Part shown: positions 1 through 8,060 of the stretch, piece after piece
How positions within the stretch are numbered: the first letter of the stretch is position 1
Layout of the letters: every line of letters begins with the position of its first letter
From: CAYOYK01 sp964408185
GTDB lineage: Bacteria; Bacillota; Clostridia; Christensenellales; Aristaeellaceae
Reading direction: 5' to 3'
DNA: 64,000 nucleotides
Assembly (NCBI GenBank): GCA_964408185.1
Contig: CAYOYK010000008.1
Span: forward strand, 7,888 to 71,887
Position numbers and translations under genes: made by a program
The notes under the pieces: model-generated
Told to the model about the DNA's origin: nothing
Seen by the model: only the letters and a program-made list of their open reading frames with translations
Databases searched by the model: none

Positions 1-146
1 GCCGCGTATACGCGCGTCACGCCCACGGGCATGCGCCTGTCCGCGCGCAGCAGGCCGACCGCCAGCAGATACGCGACCCACGCGCCGGAGAGGATCAGCC
101 CGAACCGATAGCCCGTTAGGCCCCACAGAGTAAAGGATTCGCTCAT
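1..146 (-). CDS. Membrane protein, N-terminal fragment (possibly Lgt-like)
   Basis: The gene runs off the left edge, so only the first 48 residues are visible. It begins with MSESFTLWG at 146, seven bases after the stop of the upstream gene at 154, so the two are very probably co-transcribed. The visible part has one hydrophobic segment (about residues 14-33) followed by a basic stretch. This resembles the start of multi-pass proteins such as prolipoprotein diacylglyceryl transferase, but the diagnostic motifs lie outside the window, so that name is only a guess. Confidence 0.4.
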   Translation of the reverse strand, partial: MSESFTLWGLTGYRFGLILSGAWVAYLLAVGLLRADRRMPVGVTRVYA

Positions 147-153
147 GTCGGCC

Positions 154-1209
154 TCACTCGCTCACGGCGGTGGCGAAGTAGATGATATCGCTCAGGCTGC
201 GCACGCTGCCCGGCTCGGTGGAATAGTAATCGCCGTGGAAGGCCAGCGTGGCGGAGCCGCCGCCATCCAAGTTGTAGGCCTGCTGGCAATTCAGCTCCAG
301 CATAATGCTGGCAAGGTTTTGCAGGCTGACGCCCTCGCTGGTATCGCTGCGGCCTGTGACCACCACCAGCACGTAGCTCAGCGGGCCGACCTGCCCGATG
401 GCCGCGCGCGGCTCGGTGATATCGGGGTTGGTGGAGATGATAAACTTATCCGGCATCGGCTGCACCGCGCCGTCCTTGATGAGCGCCGGGCCGAAGTACA
501 GCGAGTTATAGATGGTATGCTCCGCTTGCAGGGCTTTGATTTCCTCCTCCTGCGTGCTCTTGCCGCGCATCACCAAATGGAAGTCTCCGTTCTCGTCGAT
601 AAGGCAGTAGTCGAAGGAACTGGAGTATTTTTCGCGCCACGTTTCGCCCTGCCGCACAATATAGCCGGTGGTTTTCTGATCGTTATTGTAATAATCGCCG
701 CTGATGGCGACCACGGCGTTGTAGCTCTGCGCCATGGTTACGGCGGGCAGCGTGCGCCCGGAGCCGAGCGTGCCGGCCAAGCCGGTGCGGAGCTGGCTGG
801 GATCGGCGATCTGCACATAGGCGATAAACACATCGCTGTCAAACATACGGCGCTGCTCCAGCGTGACGCGCAGGCTCTGGTCCTCGTAGCCGGTCTCGGT
901 GTAGGATTCTTCGGGGGCGATCGGCCCGGCGCTCATGTCGATGGGCAGCGGCTCCAAGCCCGCCATCGAGAGGCCGTTGGCCATGGCGGCGTCCACCACG
1001 CCGACGTCGGACGCGCCGGCCTCGGCCAGCACGCCGCGGCGCGCGGCGGAGGTCTCGTCGTAGGGGACAAACTCCTCCTCGTCGTCCACACTCAGGGCCC
1101 CGGCCTTGGCGGTATCCAGCATTTCGCCGGAGGGAATCAAAAACCAGACGGACAGGGCCATCAGCAGTACCAGCACCGTCAGCGCCCGATAGAGGGAAGC
1201 AGCTTTCAT
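154..1209 (-). CDS. Phosphodiester glycosidase (NAGPA-like) family protein
   Basis: 351 residues. An N-terminal membrane anchor or signal (residues about 8-27) is followed by an acidic linker of about 100 residues and then a domain of the NAGPA/DUF2233 type. The family signature is near the C-terminus: a LEL..QQAYNLDGGGSATL stretch, where the DGGGS loop is typical. The family removes N-acetylglucosamine from phosphodiesters in eukaryotes; bacterial members are extracytoplasmic and are thought to act on envelope glycopolymers. The substrate cannot be read from the sequence. The start is supported by an AAAGGA site just upstream and a good promoter at 1245-1273. The gene overlaps nothing and is first of a leftward pair with the membrane fragment at 1-146. 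Confidence 0.85.
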   Translation of the reverse strand: MKAASLYRALTVLVLLMALSVWFLIPSGEMLDTAKAGALSVDDEEEFVPYDETSAARRGVLAEAGASDVGVVDAAMANGLSMAGLEPLPIDMSAGPIAPEESYTETGYEDQSLRVTLEQRRMFDSDVFIAYVQIADPSQLRTGLAGTLGSGRTLPAVTMAQSYNAVVAISGDYYNNDQKTTGYIVRQGETWREKYSSSFDYCLIDENGDFHLVMRGKSTQEEEIKALQAEHTIYNSLYFGPALIKDGAVQPMPDKFIISTNPDITEPRAAIGQVGPLSYVLVVVTGRSDTSEGVSLQNLASIMLELNCQQAYNLDGGGSATLAFHGDYYSTEPGSVRSLSDIIYFATAVSE

Positions 1210-1244
1210 AAAAAGGATCCTTTCTGTTACGGATTTACACGGCT

Positions 1245-1273
1245 ATTATACATGATTCGTACACGCGTCGCAA
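1245..1273 (-). promoter_or_regulatory. Sigma-A type promoter for the phosphodiester glycosidase gene
   Basis: On the minus strand TTGCGA (1273-1268) and TATAAT (1250-1245) are separated by exactly 17 bases, about 36 bases upstream of the start codon at 1209. Confidence 0.7.
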
Positions 1274-1344
1274 GCTGTTTTGGCGCGCGTCGGCGGCCTC
1301 TGACAGCATTTGACACGTCGCCTGTGATTCCTCTATTTGCCCGC

Positions 1345-1373
1345 TTGACAAGCCTCGCTCCACCTTCTACAAT
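1345..1373 (+). promoter_or_regulatory. Sigma-A type promoter for pyrG
   Basis: TTGACA at 1345-1350 and TACAAT at 1368-1373 with 17-base spacing, about 33 bases upstream of the pyrG start. The leader is too short to hold the pyrimidine-dependent pyrG attenuator known in Bacillus, and none was seen. Confidence 0.75.
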
Positions 1374-1406
1374 AAAGCGGAAAGTCATAGATAGGAGCGG
1401 TGCGAT

Positions 1407-2996
1407 ATGAAGTACGTATTCATTACCGGCGGCGTGGTGTCCTCGCTGGGCAAGGGGCTGACGGCCGGCTCGCTGGGACGGCTGCTCAAGGCGCGCGGAT
1501 ACCGCGTATCCATGCAAAAGCTGGACTTGTATTACAACGTGGAGCCGGGCTTCCTGAGCCCCTTGGAGCACGGCGAGGCCTTCATCACGGACGACGGCAC
1601 CGCCGCCGACCTCGACTTGGGCCATTACGAGCGCTTTGTGGATATCACCCTCACGGGCGCGGCCAGCTCCACCACGGGCAAGATCCACCGCAGCATCGCC
1701 GACCGAGAGCTGCGCGGCGAGTACCGCGGCTCCACCATCCAAGCGATTCCGCACGTCGCCAACGAGATCAAGCAGACCATCCGCGAGGTTGCCGCGCGGG
1801 CCGAGGCCGATGTGGCGATTGTGGAAATCGGCGGCACGGTGGGCGATATGGAGGCCGCCGTTTATCTGGAGGCCATCCGCCAGATGCGTTGGGAGTGCCC
1901 CTCGCCGAACGACTGCTGCTATATCCATGTCACGCTGATGCCTTATATTTCAACCGCCAGCGAGCTAAAGACCAAGCCGACGCAGCACAGCGTCAAATCC
2001 CTGCGCTCGCTGGGCATTCAGCCGGATGTGATCGTCTGCCGCACCGAGCACCCCATGACCAGCGAGGGCAAGGACAAGATCGCCCTGTTCTGCAACGTCA
2101 AAACCGGTAATGTGATCCAGAACATGGACGTCGAGAACCTCTACGAGCTGCCCCTCGTACTGGAGAAGGAAGGCTTTGCGTCCATCGTGCTGCGCGAGCT
2201 GGGGCTGGAGGATCGCCCGGCCGATTTGGCGGACTGGCAGGCGCTGTGCGAGCGCTCCCGCGCCGCCAACTGGGAGCTGGACGTGGCGCTGGTGAGCAAG
2301 TACGTCACCGTGCCGGACGCGTGCCTATCCGTCACCGAGGCGCTGCACCACGCCGCCATCGAAAAAGGGATGAAGCTGCGCATTCACTATATCGACTCCG
2401 AGACCATCACCGCCGAGAATGCCGCCGCCGTGCTGGGCGCCTGCCGCGCCATCGTGATACCGGGCGGCTACGGGGACCGCGGCACAAACGGCATGCTGTA
2501 CGCGGCGCGCTACGCCCGCGAGCACAAAACGCCCTTCTTGGCGATTGGCTTCGGCATGCAGCTCTCCGTGGTGGAGGCGGTGCGGGACCTGCTGGGCGTG
2601 GCCGACGCGGCCTCCACGGAGGTTGACCCCGCCACGGCGCACCCGGTGGCGCATATCCCCGTTGACCGCGTGTGCGAAAACGACAGCCGCGGAGCGACCC
2701 GCATGGGCGCGATGCGCGTCAAGCTCGCGCCCGGCATGCTGCGCGATGTGTACGGCGCGGACGCCATTACCGAGCGGCACAGCAACCGCTACGAAATCGA
2801 CCGCGCCTACGTGGAGCCCCTTGCGGAAAAGGGCTTCCGCATGGTGGGGGAGAGCGAGCGCGGCGGCTACCCGGAGGCCTTTGAGGTGGAGGAACATCCG
2901 TTCTACGCGGCGGTGGTGTATCATCCGGAGTACATCAGCCGTCCGGGCAAGCCGCACCCGCTGTTTACGGCGCTGCTGGCGGCCGCCGGGGCGTAA
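1407..2996 (+). CDS. pyrG: CTP synthase, divergent, glutaminase cysteine replaced by glycine
   Basis: 529 residues, the usual family length. CTP synthase aminates UTP to CTP with ATP, using ammonia released from glutamine by a C-terminal class I amidotransferase domain. The N-terminal synthetase domain is intact: P-loop GGVVSSLGKG (residues 9-18), DLDLGHYERF, EIGGTVGDME and the KTKPTQHSV segment. The C-terminal domain keeps the oxyanion strand (IPGGYGDRG) and the His-Pro-Glu of the triad (His506, Glu508). However, the nucleophile elbow, normally LGICLGMQ, reads LAIGFGMQ, so residue 381 is Gly instead of Cys. Other positions near the nucleotide site also differ (DLYYNVEPG for DPYINVDPG). Known biochemistry predicts an enzyme limited to free ammonia. 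ATG 1407 has an AGGAG site upstream. It could be the only CTP synthase or a paralogue; the window cannot tell. Confidence 0.93.
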   Translation: MKYVFITGGVVSSLGKGLTAGSLGRLLKARGYRVSMQKLDLYYNVEPGFLSPLEHGEAFITDDGTAADLDLGHYERFVDITLTGAASSTTGKIHRSIADRELRGEYRGSTIQAIPHVANEIKQTIREVAARAEADVAIVEIGGTVGDMEAAVYLEAIRQMRWECPSPNDCCYIHVTLMPYISTASELKTKPTQHSVKSLRSLGIQPDVIVCRTEHPMTSEGKDKIALFCNVKTGNVIQNMDVENLYELPLVLEKEGFASIVLRELGLEDRPADLADWQALCERSRAANWELDVALVSKYVTVPDACLSVTEALHHAAIEKGMKLRIHYIDSETITAENAAAVLGACRAIVIPGGYGDRGTNGMLYAARYAREHKTPFLAIGFGMQLSVVEAVRDLLGVADAASTEVDPATAHPVAHIPVDRVCENDSRGATRMGAMRVKLAPGMLRDVYGADAITERHSNRYEIDRAYVEPLAEKGFRMVGESERGGYPEAFEVEEHPFYAAVVYHPEYISRPGKPHPLFTALLAAAGA

Positions 2997-3022
2997 CCCC
3001 TGTAACAACCGCCGCGCGGGCT

Positions 3023-3051
3023 TTGCGGCGCGTCGCGCCGTATGGTATACT
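3023..3051 (+). promoter_or_regulatory. Promoter with extended -10 for the CotH gene cluster
   Basis: TTGCGG (3023-3028), 17 bases, TATACT (3046-3051), with TGG directly before the -10. The in-frame ATG at 3042 lies inside this promoter and so is unlikely to be the translation start of the downstream gene. Confidence 0.65.
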
Positions 3052-6000
3052 GGCGGAGAGACGGTTCGCCCGCGCGAACGCCCGATAGGGCCTTGCCGGC
3101 CGAGCCGCCGTCGGCCTTCTGTTTGGAACGAAAGGAGGCGTTTGGTACGCAACCCAACCCTATTCCGCAAAAGCGGCCCACCAAGGACTATGCGCCGCGC
3201 AAGCGCAAAAGCCGCATCCTATCCATATTGCCGTGGCTGCTGCTCTTCGTCGCGCTGCTCGCGGTGATGTACTTTATCTTCCCCAAGGAGGCGGGGCGCT
3301 CCAGCGGAACCACCATCTACGACGGGCTGATCATCAGCGAGGTCATGGCGGCTAATTCCTCCGCCGTGCCGGACGAGACGGGTGAGTTCTACGATTGGCT
3401 GGAGATTTACAACGGCACGGGCGCGGACGTGAACATGGAGGGCGTTATGCTCACCAACCGCACGGATCGCATCTGCTTCCCGTTCCCGTCCATGATCCTC
3501 AAGGCGGGCGAGCGGGTGATTGTATTCGCGTCGGACAGCTATCAGCTGGATACCGACAAGCCCCTGCACGGCAAGTTTAAGATTTCGTCCGTGGGCGACC
3601 ACATTTATATGTACGATCCCGATATGTACCTGATCGACGAGCTGGTTACGCCGACGCTCCTCAGCGATGAGAGCTACGCTTGGGTCGGCAACGACGATAC
3701 GGGCGCGCGCATCTACGCCGAGACCACGTATTACAGCCCCGGCTACGAGAACAACGAGGCGGGCTTTGTGGCGTACCGCGCCGATAACTCCGTGGAGGGC
3801 GGCACGCTGATCCTCAACGAAATCTGCCCCGCGCCTCGGCTGGGCGTCCCGGACGACAGCGGCGAGATCTGCGACTGGGTGGAGCTGTACAACACCACCG
3901 ATCAGCCCATCAGCCTTGCGGGCTATGCGCTCAGCGACAAGGAAAACAAGCCGCTGAAGTGGCATTTTCCCGCGGGGGCGGTCATCCCGGCCAACGGCTA
4001 CTACCTTGTGTTCTGCTCCGGCAAGGATTACCTGCAGGAGAACGGCATTCCGCATACCAACTTCTCCCTCAGCGCGGAGCGCGAGACCGTGGTGCTCAGC
4101 GATTCGCAGGGGCGCTTGGTGGACCGCGTGTCCATTGAAAACGTGCCCGCCGATTATTCCGTCGGCCGGGACGAGACGGGCGCGTGGACGCTCTTTCAGC
4201 AATCCACGCCGACGCTGAGCAACGATTTGGAGGGCCAGAACAGGGCGGATGAGATCTTCCGCGCCTTTAACCCCACGGGGGTCATCCTCAGCGAGGTGAT
4301 GGCCTCCAACAACACCACGGTGCTGGGCGCGTCCGCGCGCACCTGCGACTATATCGAGCTGTACAATTCCTCCTCGCAGACTGTCGATCTGAGCAACTAT
4401 GGCCTGAGCGACAGCGTGACCCGGCCGCGCAAATGGCAGTTCCCGCTGGGGGCTGCCATTGAGCCGGGCGCGTATTTGATCGTCTATTTGGACGGACAGA
4501 GCGACCTGACGACCTTTCAGGAGATGCACGCCAACTTTAAGCTGACCCGCGCGGGCGGAGAAACCGTGACATTTTGCGACCCAACCGGCAAGGTGCTGGA
4601 TCGCCTTGCGCTTTCGCTGATTCCTACCGATCACAGCTACGGCCGCACGCTGGGTGTGAGCGGCTTATTTTACTACGACGTTCCCACGCCCGGCGCCGCG
4701 AACGGATCGGGCTACTATGGCTATGCGAGCAATCCGTCCTTCTCCGTACCGGGCGGCGAATATAAAGGTTCTGTGTCCGTGAGCATCGAGGTGCCCAAGG
4801 ACACGCAGGTGTACTATACAACAGACGGAAGCATTCCCACGCTGGACAGCACGCTCTACACGGGCGAGGCCTTTGAGATCAGCGCCGTGCGCGTGCTCCG
4901 CGCCCGCGCCTTTGACGCGAGCGGCCGCCTTCAGCCCAGCGAGATCATCACCCAGACCTACCTGCTGAACGTGTATCACTCGTTCCCCATCGTATCGGTG
5001 GTCACGGATCCCGACCAGCTGTGGAACGAGACCAACGGCATGCTGACCGTGGGCCCCAACGTGGATAAGAGCAAGGGCATCCCGTTCAAAAACACCGTCT
5101 ACCGCGAGGTTGGCAAGATCGCGCGGCCCGGACACATAGAAATGTACGCCCTCGACGGCACGCAGATGCTCTCGCAGGATATGGAGTTTGCCTTGCAGGG
5201 CCAGTACAGCCTTGATATGCCGCAAAAGACATTCAAGGTCAAGGCCAAGGCCAAGTACGGCAACAAGTACTTTGACGCCAAGCTGTTTGAGGACCGGGAT
5301 TTTACGCAGTACCGCAGCTTTGTGCTGCGCAACAGCGGCAACGACTGCGTGTGGACGCGCCTGAACGACGGCCTGCAATCCCGCCTGATCGACCGCTTTA
5401 ACGAGGTGACGGATACCCCCAGCGATGTGATCCATCAGGCGTGGAAGCCGGTGGTGGTGTATCTGAACGGCTACTACTGGGGCCACTACAACCTGCGCGA
5501 GCGAGTGGACAGATACTTTGTGGCGCAGCATGAGGGCCTTACGCTGGAGGAGGCCGACGGCATGGACATCCTGGAGGCCAGCGGCAAGGTGTGCTTTGGC
5601 AGCAAGGATGAGTACAGCGCGATGATTAAGCATGTTAAAAGCAGCTCGCCCGGCACCAGCGACAGCGATTTGCAATACATCCTCGATCGCATTGATGTGG
5701 ATAATTACTTTGATTACATGGCCTTTGAGATGTTCTTTGGCAACTCCGACCCCGGCAACATTCGCTTTTACAAGCTCAAGGCCGAGGGCAGCAAGTGGAA
5801 GTGGATATTCTACGATGCGGATTACGGCCTGTTCCAGAGCAAGTTCAACTCGCCCAAGAGCTATCTCAAGCAGAGCGGCGCGGGCCAGCAGAACATTGAC
5901 AACACGCTTTTCCGCAAGCTGATGGAAAACCACGAGATGCAGGCCAAGTTCCTCGCAAGGCTGGGCGAGATCTTCCAAGTGTTCACCACGGACTTTATGC

Positions 6001-6284
6001 TCGACGAGCTGAACACCATGGCTGACCTGCTGGAGCCGGAGATGACCATGCACTTTAACCGCTGGGCGGAGGAGAACGACAAGGCCATCAACATCGACTC
6101 GCCCACCAACCCGCAGGGCGCGCTGCGCTACTGGTACTCTCGTTTGGACTATACGCGCAACGTCATTAAAAAGCGGCCGACCTATCTGTACGAAATGGTG
6201 CAGGAGCAGTTTGCGCTGACCGATGACGAAATGACAGCCTACTTCGGGCCTAAGCCGCAAATGCCCGCGGACGCCAAGCTGTAA
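3042..6284 (+). CDS. CotH kinase family protein with three lamin-tail domains and a CHB_HEX domain
   Basis: The frame is open for 1080 residues. In order: a basic cytoplasmic stretch, one membrane segment (about 60-82), three lamin-tail (LTD) beta domains starting near residues 96, 254 and 412 (each opening with xxISEVMA or LNEICPA and containing DWxELYN), a chitobiase/hexosaminidase C-terminal-like domain (about 567-650, YYTTDGSIPT), and a CotH domain (about 700-1020) with NLRERVDRYF and the metal-binding YDADYGLF. CotH of Bacillus is an atypical protein kinase of spore coat proteins; this one is anchored and faces outward. The true start is uncertain: ATG 3042 sits in the promoter, and the AAAGGAGG at 3131-3138 has no in-frame ATG/GTG/TTG at normal distance (the nearby TTG at 3142 is out of frame). 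A small sequence error or a non-standard start is possible. The first confident residues begin around 3150. Confidence 0.85.
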   Translation: MVYWRRDGSPARTPDRALPAEPPSAFCLERKEAFGTQPNPIPQKRPTKDYAPRKRKSRILSILPWLLLFVALLAVMYFIFPKEAGRSSGTTIYDGLIISEVMAANSSAVPDETGEFYDWLEIYNGTGADVNMEGVMLTNRTDRICFPFPSMILKAGERVIVFASDSYQLDTDKPLHGKFKISSVGDHIYMYDPDMYLIDELVTPTLLSDESYAWVGNDDTGARIYAETTYYSPGYENNEAGFVAYRADNSVEGGTLILNEICPAPRLGVPDDSGEICDWVELYNTTDQPISLAGYALSDKENKPLKWHFPAGAVIPANGYYLVFCSGKDYLQENGIPHTNFSLSAERETVVLSDSQGRLVDRVSIENVPADYSVGRDETGAWTLFQQSTPTLSNDLEGQNRADEIFRAFNPTGVILSEVMASNNTTVLGASARTCDYIELYNSSSQTVDLSNYGLSDSVTRPRKWQFPLGAAIEPGAYLIVYLDGQSDLTTFQEMHANFKLTRAGGETVTFCDPTGKVLDRLALSLIPTDHSYGRTLGVSGLFYYDVPTPGAANGSGYYGYASNPSFSVPGGEYKGSVSVSIEVPKDTQVYYTTDGSIPTLDSTLYTGEAFEISAVRVLRARAFDASGRLQPSEIITQTYLLNVYHSFPIVSVVTDPDQLWNETNGMLTVGPNVDKSKGIPFKNTVYREVGKIARPGHIEMYALDGTQMLSQDMEFALQGQYSLDMPQKTFKVKAKAKYGNKYFDAKLFEDRDFTQYRSFVLRNSGNDCVWTRLNDGLQSRLIDRFNEVTDTPSDVIHQAWKPVVVYLNGYYWGHYNLRERVDRYFVAQHEGLTLEEADGMDILEASGKVCFGSKDEYSAMIKHVKSSSPGTSDSDLQYILDRIDVDNYFDYMAFEMFFGNSDPGNIRFYKLKAEGSKWKWIFYDADYGLFQSKFNSPKSYLKQSGAGQQNIDNTLFRKLMENHEMQAKFLARLGEIFQVFTTDFMLDELNTMADLLEPEMTMHFNRWAEENDKAINIDSPTNPQGALRYWYSRLDYTRNVIKKRPTYLYEMVQEQFALTDDEMTAYFGPKPQMPADAKL

Positions 6285-6292
6285 CGCGAAGG

Positions 6293-6321
6293 TTGCATTT
6301 GTTACAAACATGCGGTACAAT
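6293..6321 (+). promoter_or_regulatory. Promoter for the DUF4956-VTC gene pair
   Basis: TTGCAT (6293-6298), 17 bases, TACAAT (6316-6321), starting nine bases after the CotH stop codon. A CCGCC-ATT-GGCGG hairpin lies between it and the AAGGAGG ribosome site. The two small genes can therefore be transcribed apart from cotH. Confidence 0.6.
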
Positions 6322-6381
6322 CACCCTCGGATATCCACCGCCATTGGCGGATGAACCTAATACCAAGGAGGCGCTCTTCCT

Positions 6382-7074
6382 ATGCTTACTCTGCTCACCT
6401 CCGTGACCGAATCTGCCGCTACTGGCGTAACCGGGCTGGCCGCCCAGTTTAAGTCCATCTCGCCGACGGATCTGTTTATCTCCATCGGGCTGGGCTTCGT
6501 GGTGGGCCTTATCATCGCGCTGGTCTACCGCAAGACCTACCGCGGCGTGCTGTACAGCCCGTCGTTTGCCATCACGCTGATTATGCTCACGCTCATCACC
6601 ACACCTGTGGTCATGTGCATCAAGAGCGATATCGCGCTGTCGATGGGCATGGTCGGCGCGCTGTCCATCGTGCGCTTTCGCACCGCCGTCAAGGATCCCA
6701 TGGACACCGCCTACATGTTTTGGGCGCTGACGATGGGCATTCTGCTGGGCGCGGGCCTGCACCTGATCGCCCTGATCGTGGTGCTGATTATCGCGGTGCT
6801 CATGTTCATCCTGTCCATCGCAAAGTTCAATCAGGCCAACGCTTACCTGCTGGTGCTCCATTATGACGAGTACTGCGAGCAGTCCATCAACGCCGAGCTG
6901 CGCCGCTCCGTAAAGAGCTCCAAGCTCCGCAGCAAAACGCTCACCCGCGCCGGGGCCGAGATGACCTACGAGGTGCGCCTGAGCGAGCGCCACGAGGTCG
7001 TGGCCCGCATGCTGGATATCGAGGGCGTACACGATGCGACATTGGTCGCCTGCCAGAGCGAGGTTGGCGCGTAA
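6382..7074 (+). CDS. DUF4956 family membrane protein
   Basis: 230 residues. Four hydrophobic segments (about residues 32-50, 61-84, 108-130, 132-148) are followed by a soluble C-terminal domain of about 80 residues with a ferredoxin-like look. The conserved DUF4956 core is seen: GMVGALSIVRFRTAVKDP and the following MAYMFWAL-type helix. The family has no established activity but is repeatedly found between CotH-type kinases and VTC-domain polyphosphate polymerases, exactly as here, so a joint membrane-linked function is likely. ATG 6382 follows AAGGAGG at normal spacing. The downstream VTC gene starts 30 bases after the stop. Confidence 0.9.
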   Translation: MLTLLTSVTESAATGVTGLAAQFKSISPTDLFISIGLGFVVGLIIALVYRKTYRGVLYSPSFAITLIMLTLITTPVVMCIKSDIALSMGMVGALSIVRFRTAVKDPMDTAYMFWALTMGILLGAGLHLIALIVVLIIAVLMFILSIAKFNQANAYLLVLHYDEYCEQSINAELRRSVKSSKLRSKTLTRAGAEMTYEVRLSERHEVVARMLDIEGVHDATLVACQSEVGA

Positions 7075-7104
7075 GCCGAGCGCGGCCGCGAGGAGGGGTG
7101 TGGA

Positions 7105-7809
7105 TTGGCCATTGCGGTGCCGCTGCGGCACGAGCTTAAATTCTTTATCAATCTGGAGGAATACCATCTGCTCTCGCACGCGCTGGATCATGTGCTCCAC
7201 CGCGATCCCAACGGGGACGAGAATAACGAGTATCACATCCGGTCGCTGTACTTTGATACCGTCTACGATACCGCCATGTATGACAAGCTGTCCGGCGTGA
7301 AGGATCGGGACAAGTACCGCATTCGCATCTATAATTTTTCGGATCGGTTCATCCGCATCGAGTGCAAGACGAAGGTGGGCAGCCTGATCTCCAAGCGCTC
7401 GCTGGGCATCCCCCGCCTGCTGGCGGAGCAGCTGATCGCGGGCGACCCTACGGGGCTGGAGCGCACGCGCAGCGGCCTGCTGCGCGATGTGTACCGCGAG
7501 ATGAAGCTCAACTACCTGCATCCCGTGGTGATTGTGGACTACGTGCGCGAGGCCTACCTGCACGACGCGGAGGAGGTTCGCATCACGTTTGACAAGCAGC
7601 TCCGCAGCGGGCTTGGCTCCACGGACATGTTCAACCCCTACGTGCCCACCGTGTCGCCCTTCGACCATGACGAGATGATTCTGGAGGTCAAGTTTAACCA
7701 GTTCCTCCCGCCCTACATCCGCGATCTGCTGTGCACCTACGTGCGCAGCGCGCAAAACAGCGCGATTTCCAAGTATGTCTGGTGCCGTCGGTTTGAGGGG
7801 TTTGAGTGA
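7105..7809 (+). CDS. VTC-domain polyphosphate polymerase family protein
   Basis: 234 residues, a stand-alone VTC catalytic domain without the SPX and membrane parts of yeast Vtc4. VTC domains build polyphosphate from nucleotide triphosphates inside a beta tunnel. Tunnel residues are visible: RHELKF near the start, SLYFDT, the basic YRIRIYN strand, RIECKTK, KRS, and a late EVKFN strand supplying the metal-binding glutamate. The start is TTG at 7105, preceded by GAGGAGGGG; no ATG fits. It is the last gene of the CotH-DUF4956-VTC cluster and is followed by paired hairpins. Whether it makes polyphosphate or uses another acceptor, perhaps with CotH and DUF4956, is unknown. Confidence 0.88.
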   Translation: MAIAVPLRHELKFFINLEEYHLLSHALDHVLHRDPNGDENNEYHIRSLYFDTVYDTAMYDKLSGVKDRDKYRIRIYNFSDRFIRIECKTKVGSLISKRSLGIPRLLAEQLIAGDPTGLERTRSGLLRDVYREMKLNYLHPVVIVDYVREAYLHDAEEVRITFDKQLRSGLGSTDMFNPYVPTVSPFDHDEMILEVKFNQFLPPYIRDLLCTYVRSAQNSAISKYVWCRRFEGFE

Positions 7810-7854
7810 GGCCCTCTGCCGACCGAACAGGTTGCAGGTGAAAAGAGCAAGTCT

Positions 7855-7914
7855 CAACAAAGTGGCCTCGCCGCTTTGTTGACACATTGAGCCGCCCCCG
7901 TGTGGGCGGCTTTT
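7855..7914 (+). terminator. Two successive hairpins ending the CotH-DUF4956-VTC cluster
   Basis: The first hairpin pairs CAACAAAG (7855-7862) with CTTTGTTG (7874-7881), with an inner GGC/GCC pair. The second pairs GCCGCCC (7891-7897) with GGGCGGC (7904-7910) and is followed by TTTT, a standard intrinsic terminator. Confidence 0.75.
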
Positions 7915-7951
7915 GCGTTGCCTCTCTCCGATAAAACGTTTTCATCAGCGC

Positions 7952-7980
7952 TTGTATTCATCCATAGGATTTGTTACAAT
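7952..7980 (+). promoter_or_regulatory. Promoter for the PAS/GGDEF/EAL gene
   Basis: TTGTAT (7952-7957), 17 bases, TACAAT (7975-7980). The transcript would carry a leader of about 75 bases before the start at 8061. Confidence 0.6.
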
Positions 7981-8060
7981 GGTCACAGCGGGCCGCCGGA
8001 ACGGCGGTCGATTGTTGATAAGCTCAATTCGGTATCCCATGCGAAAGGCAGATCCGGCCG

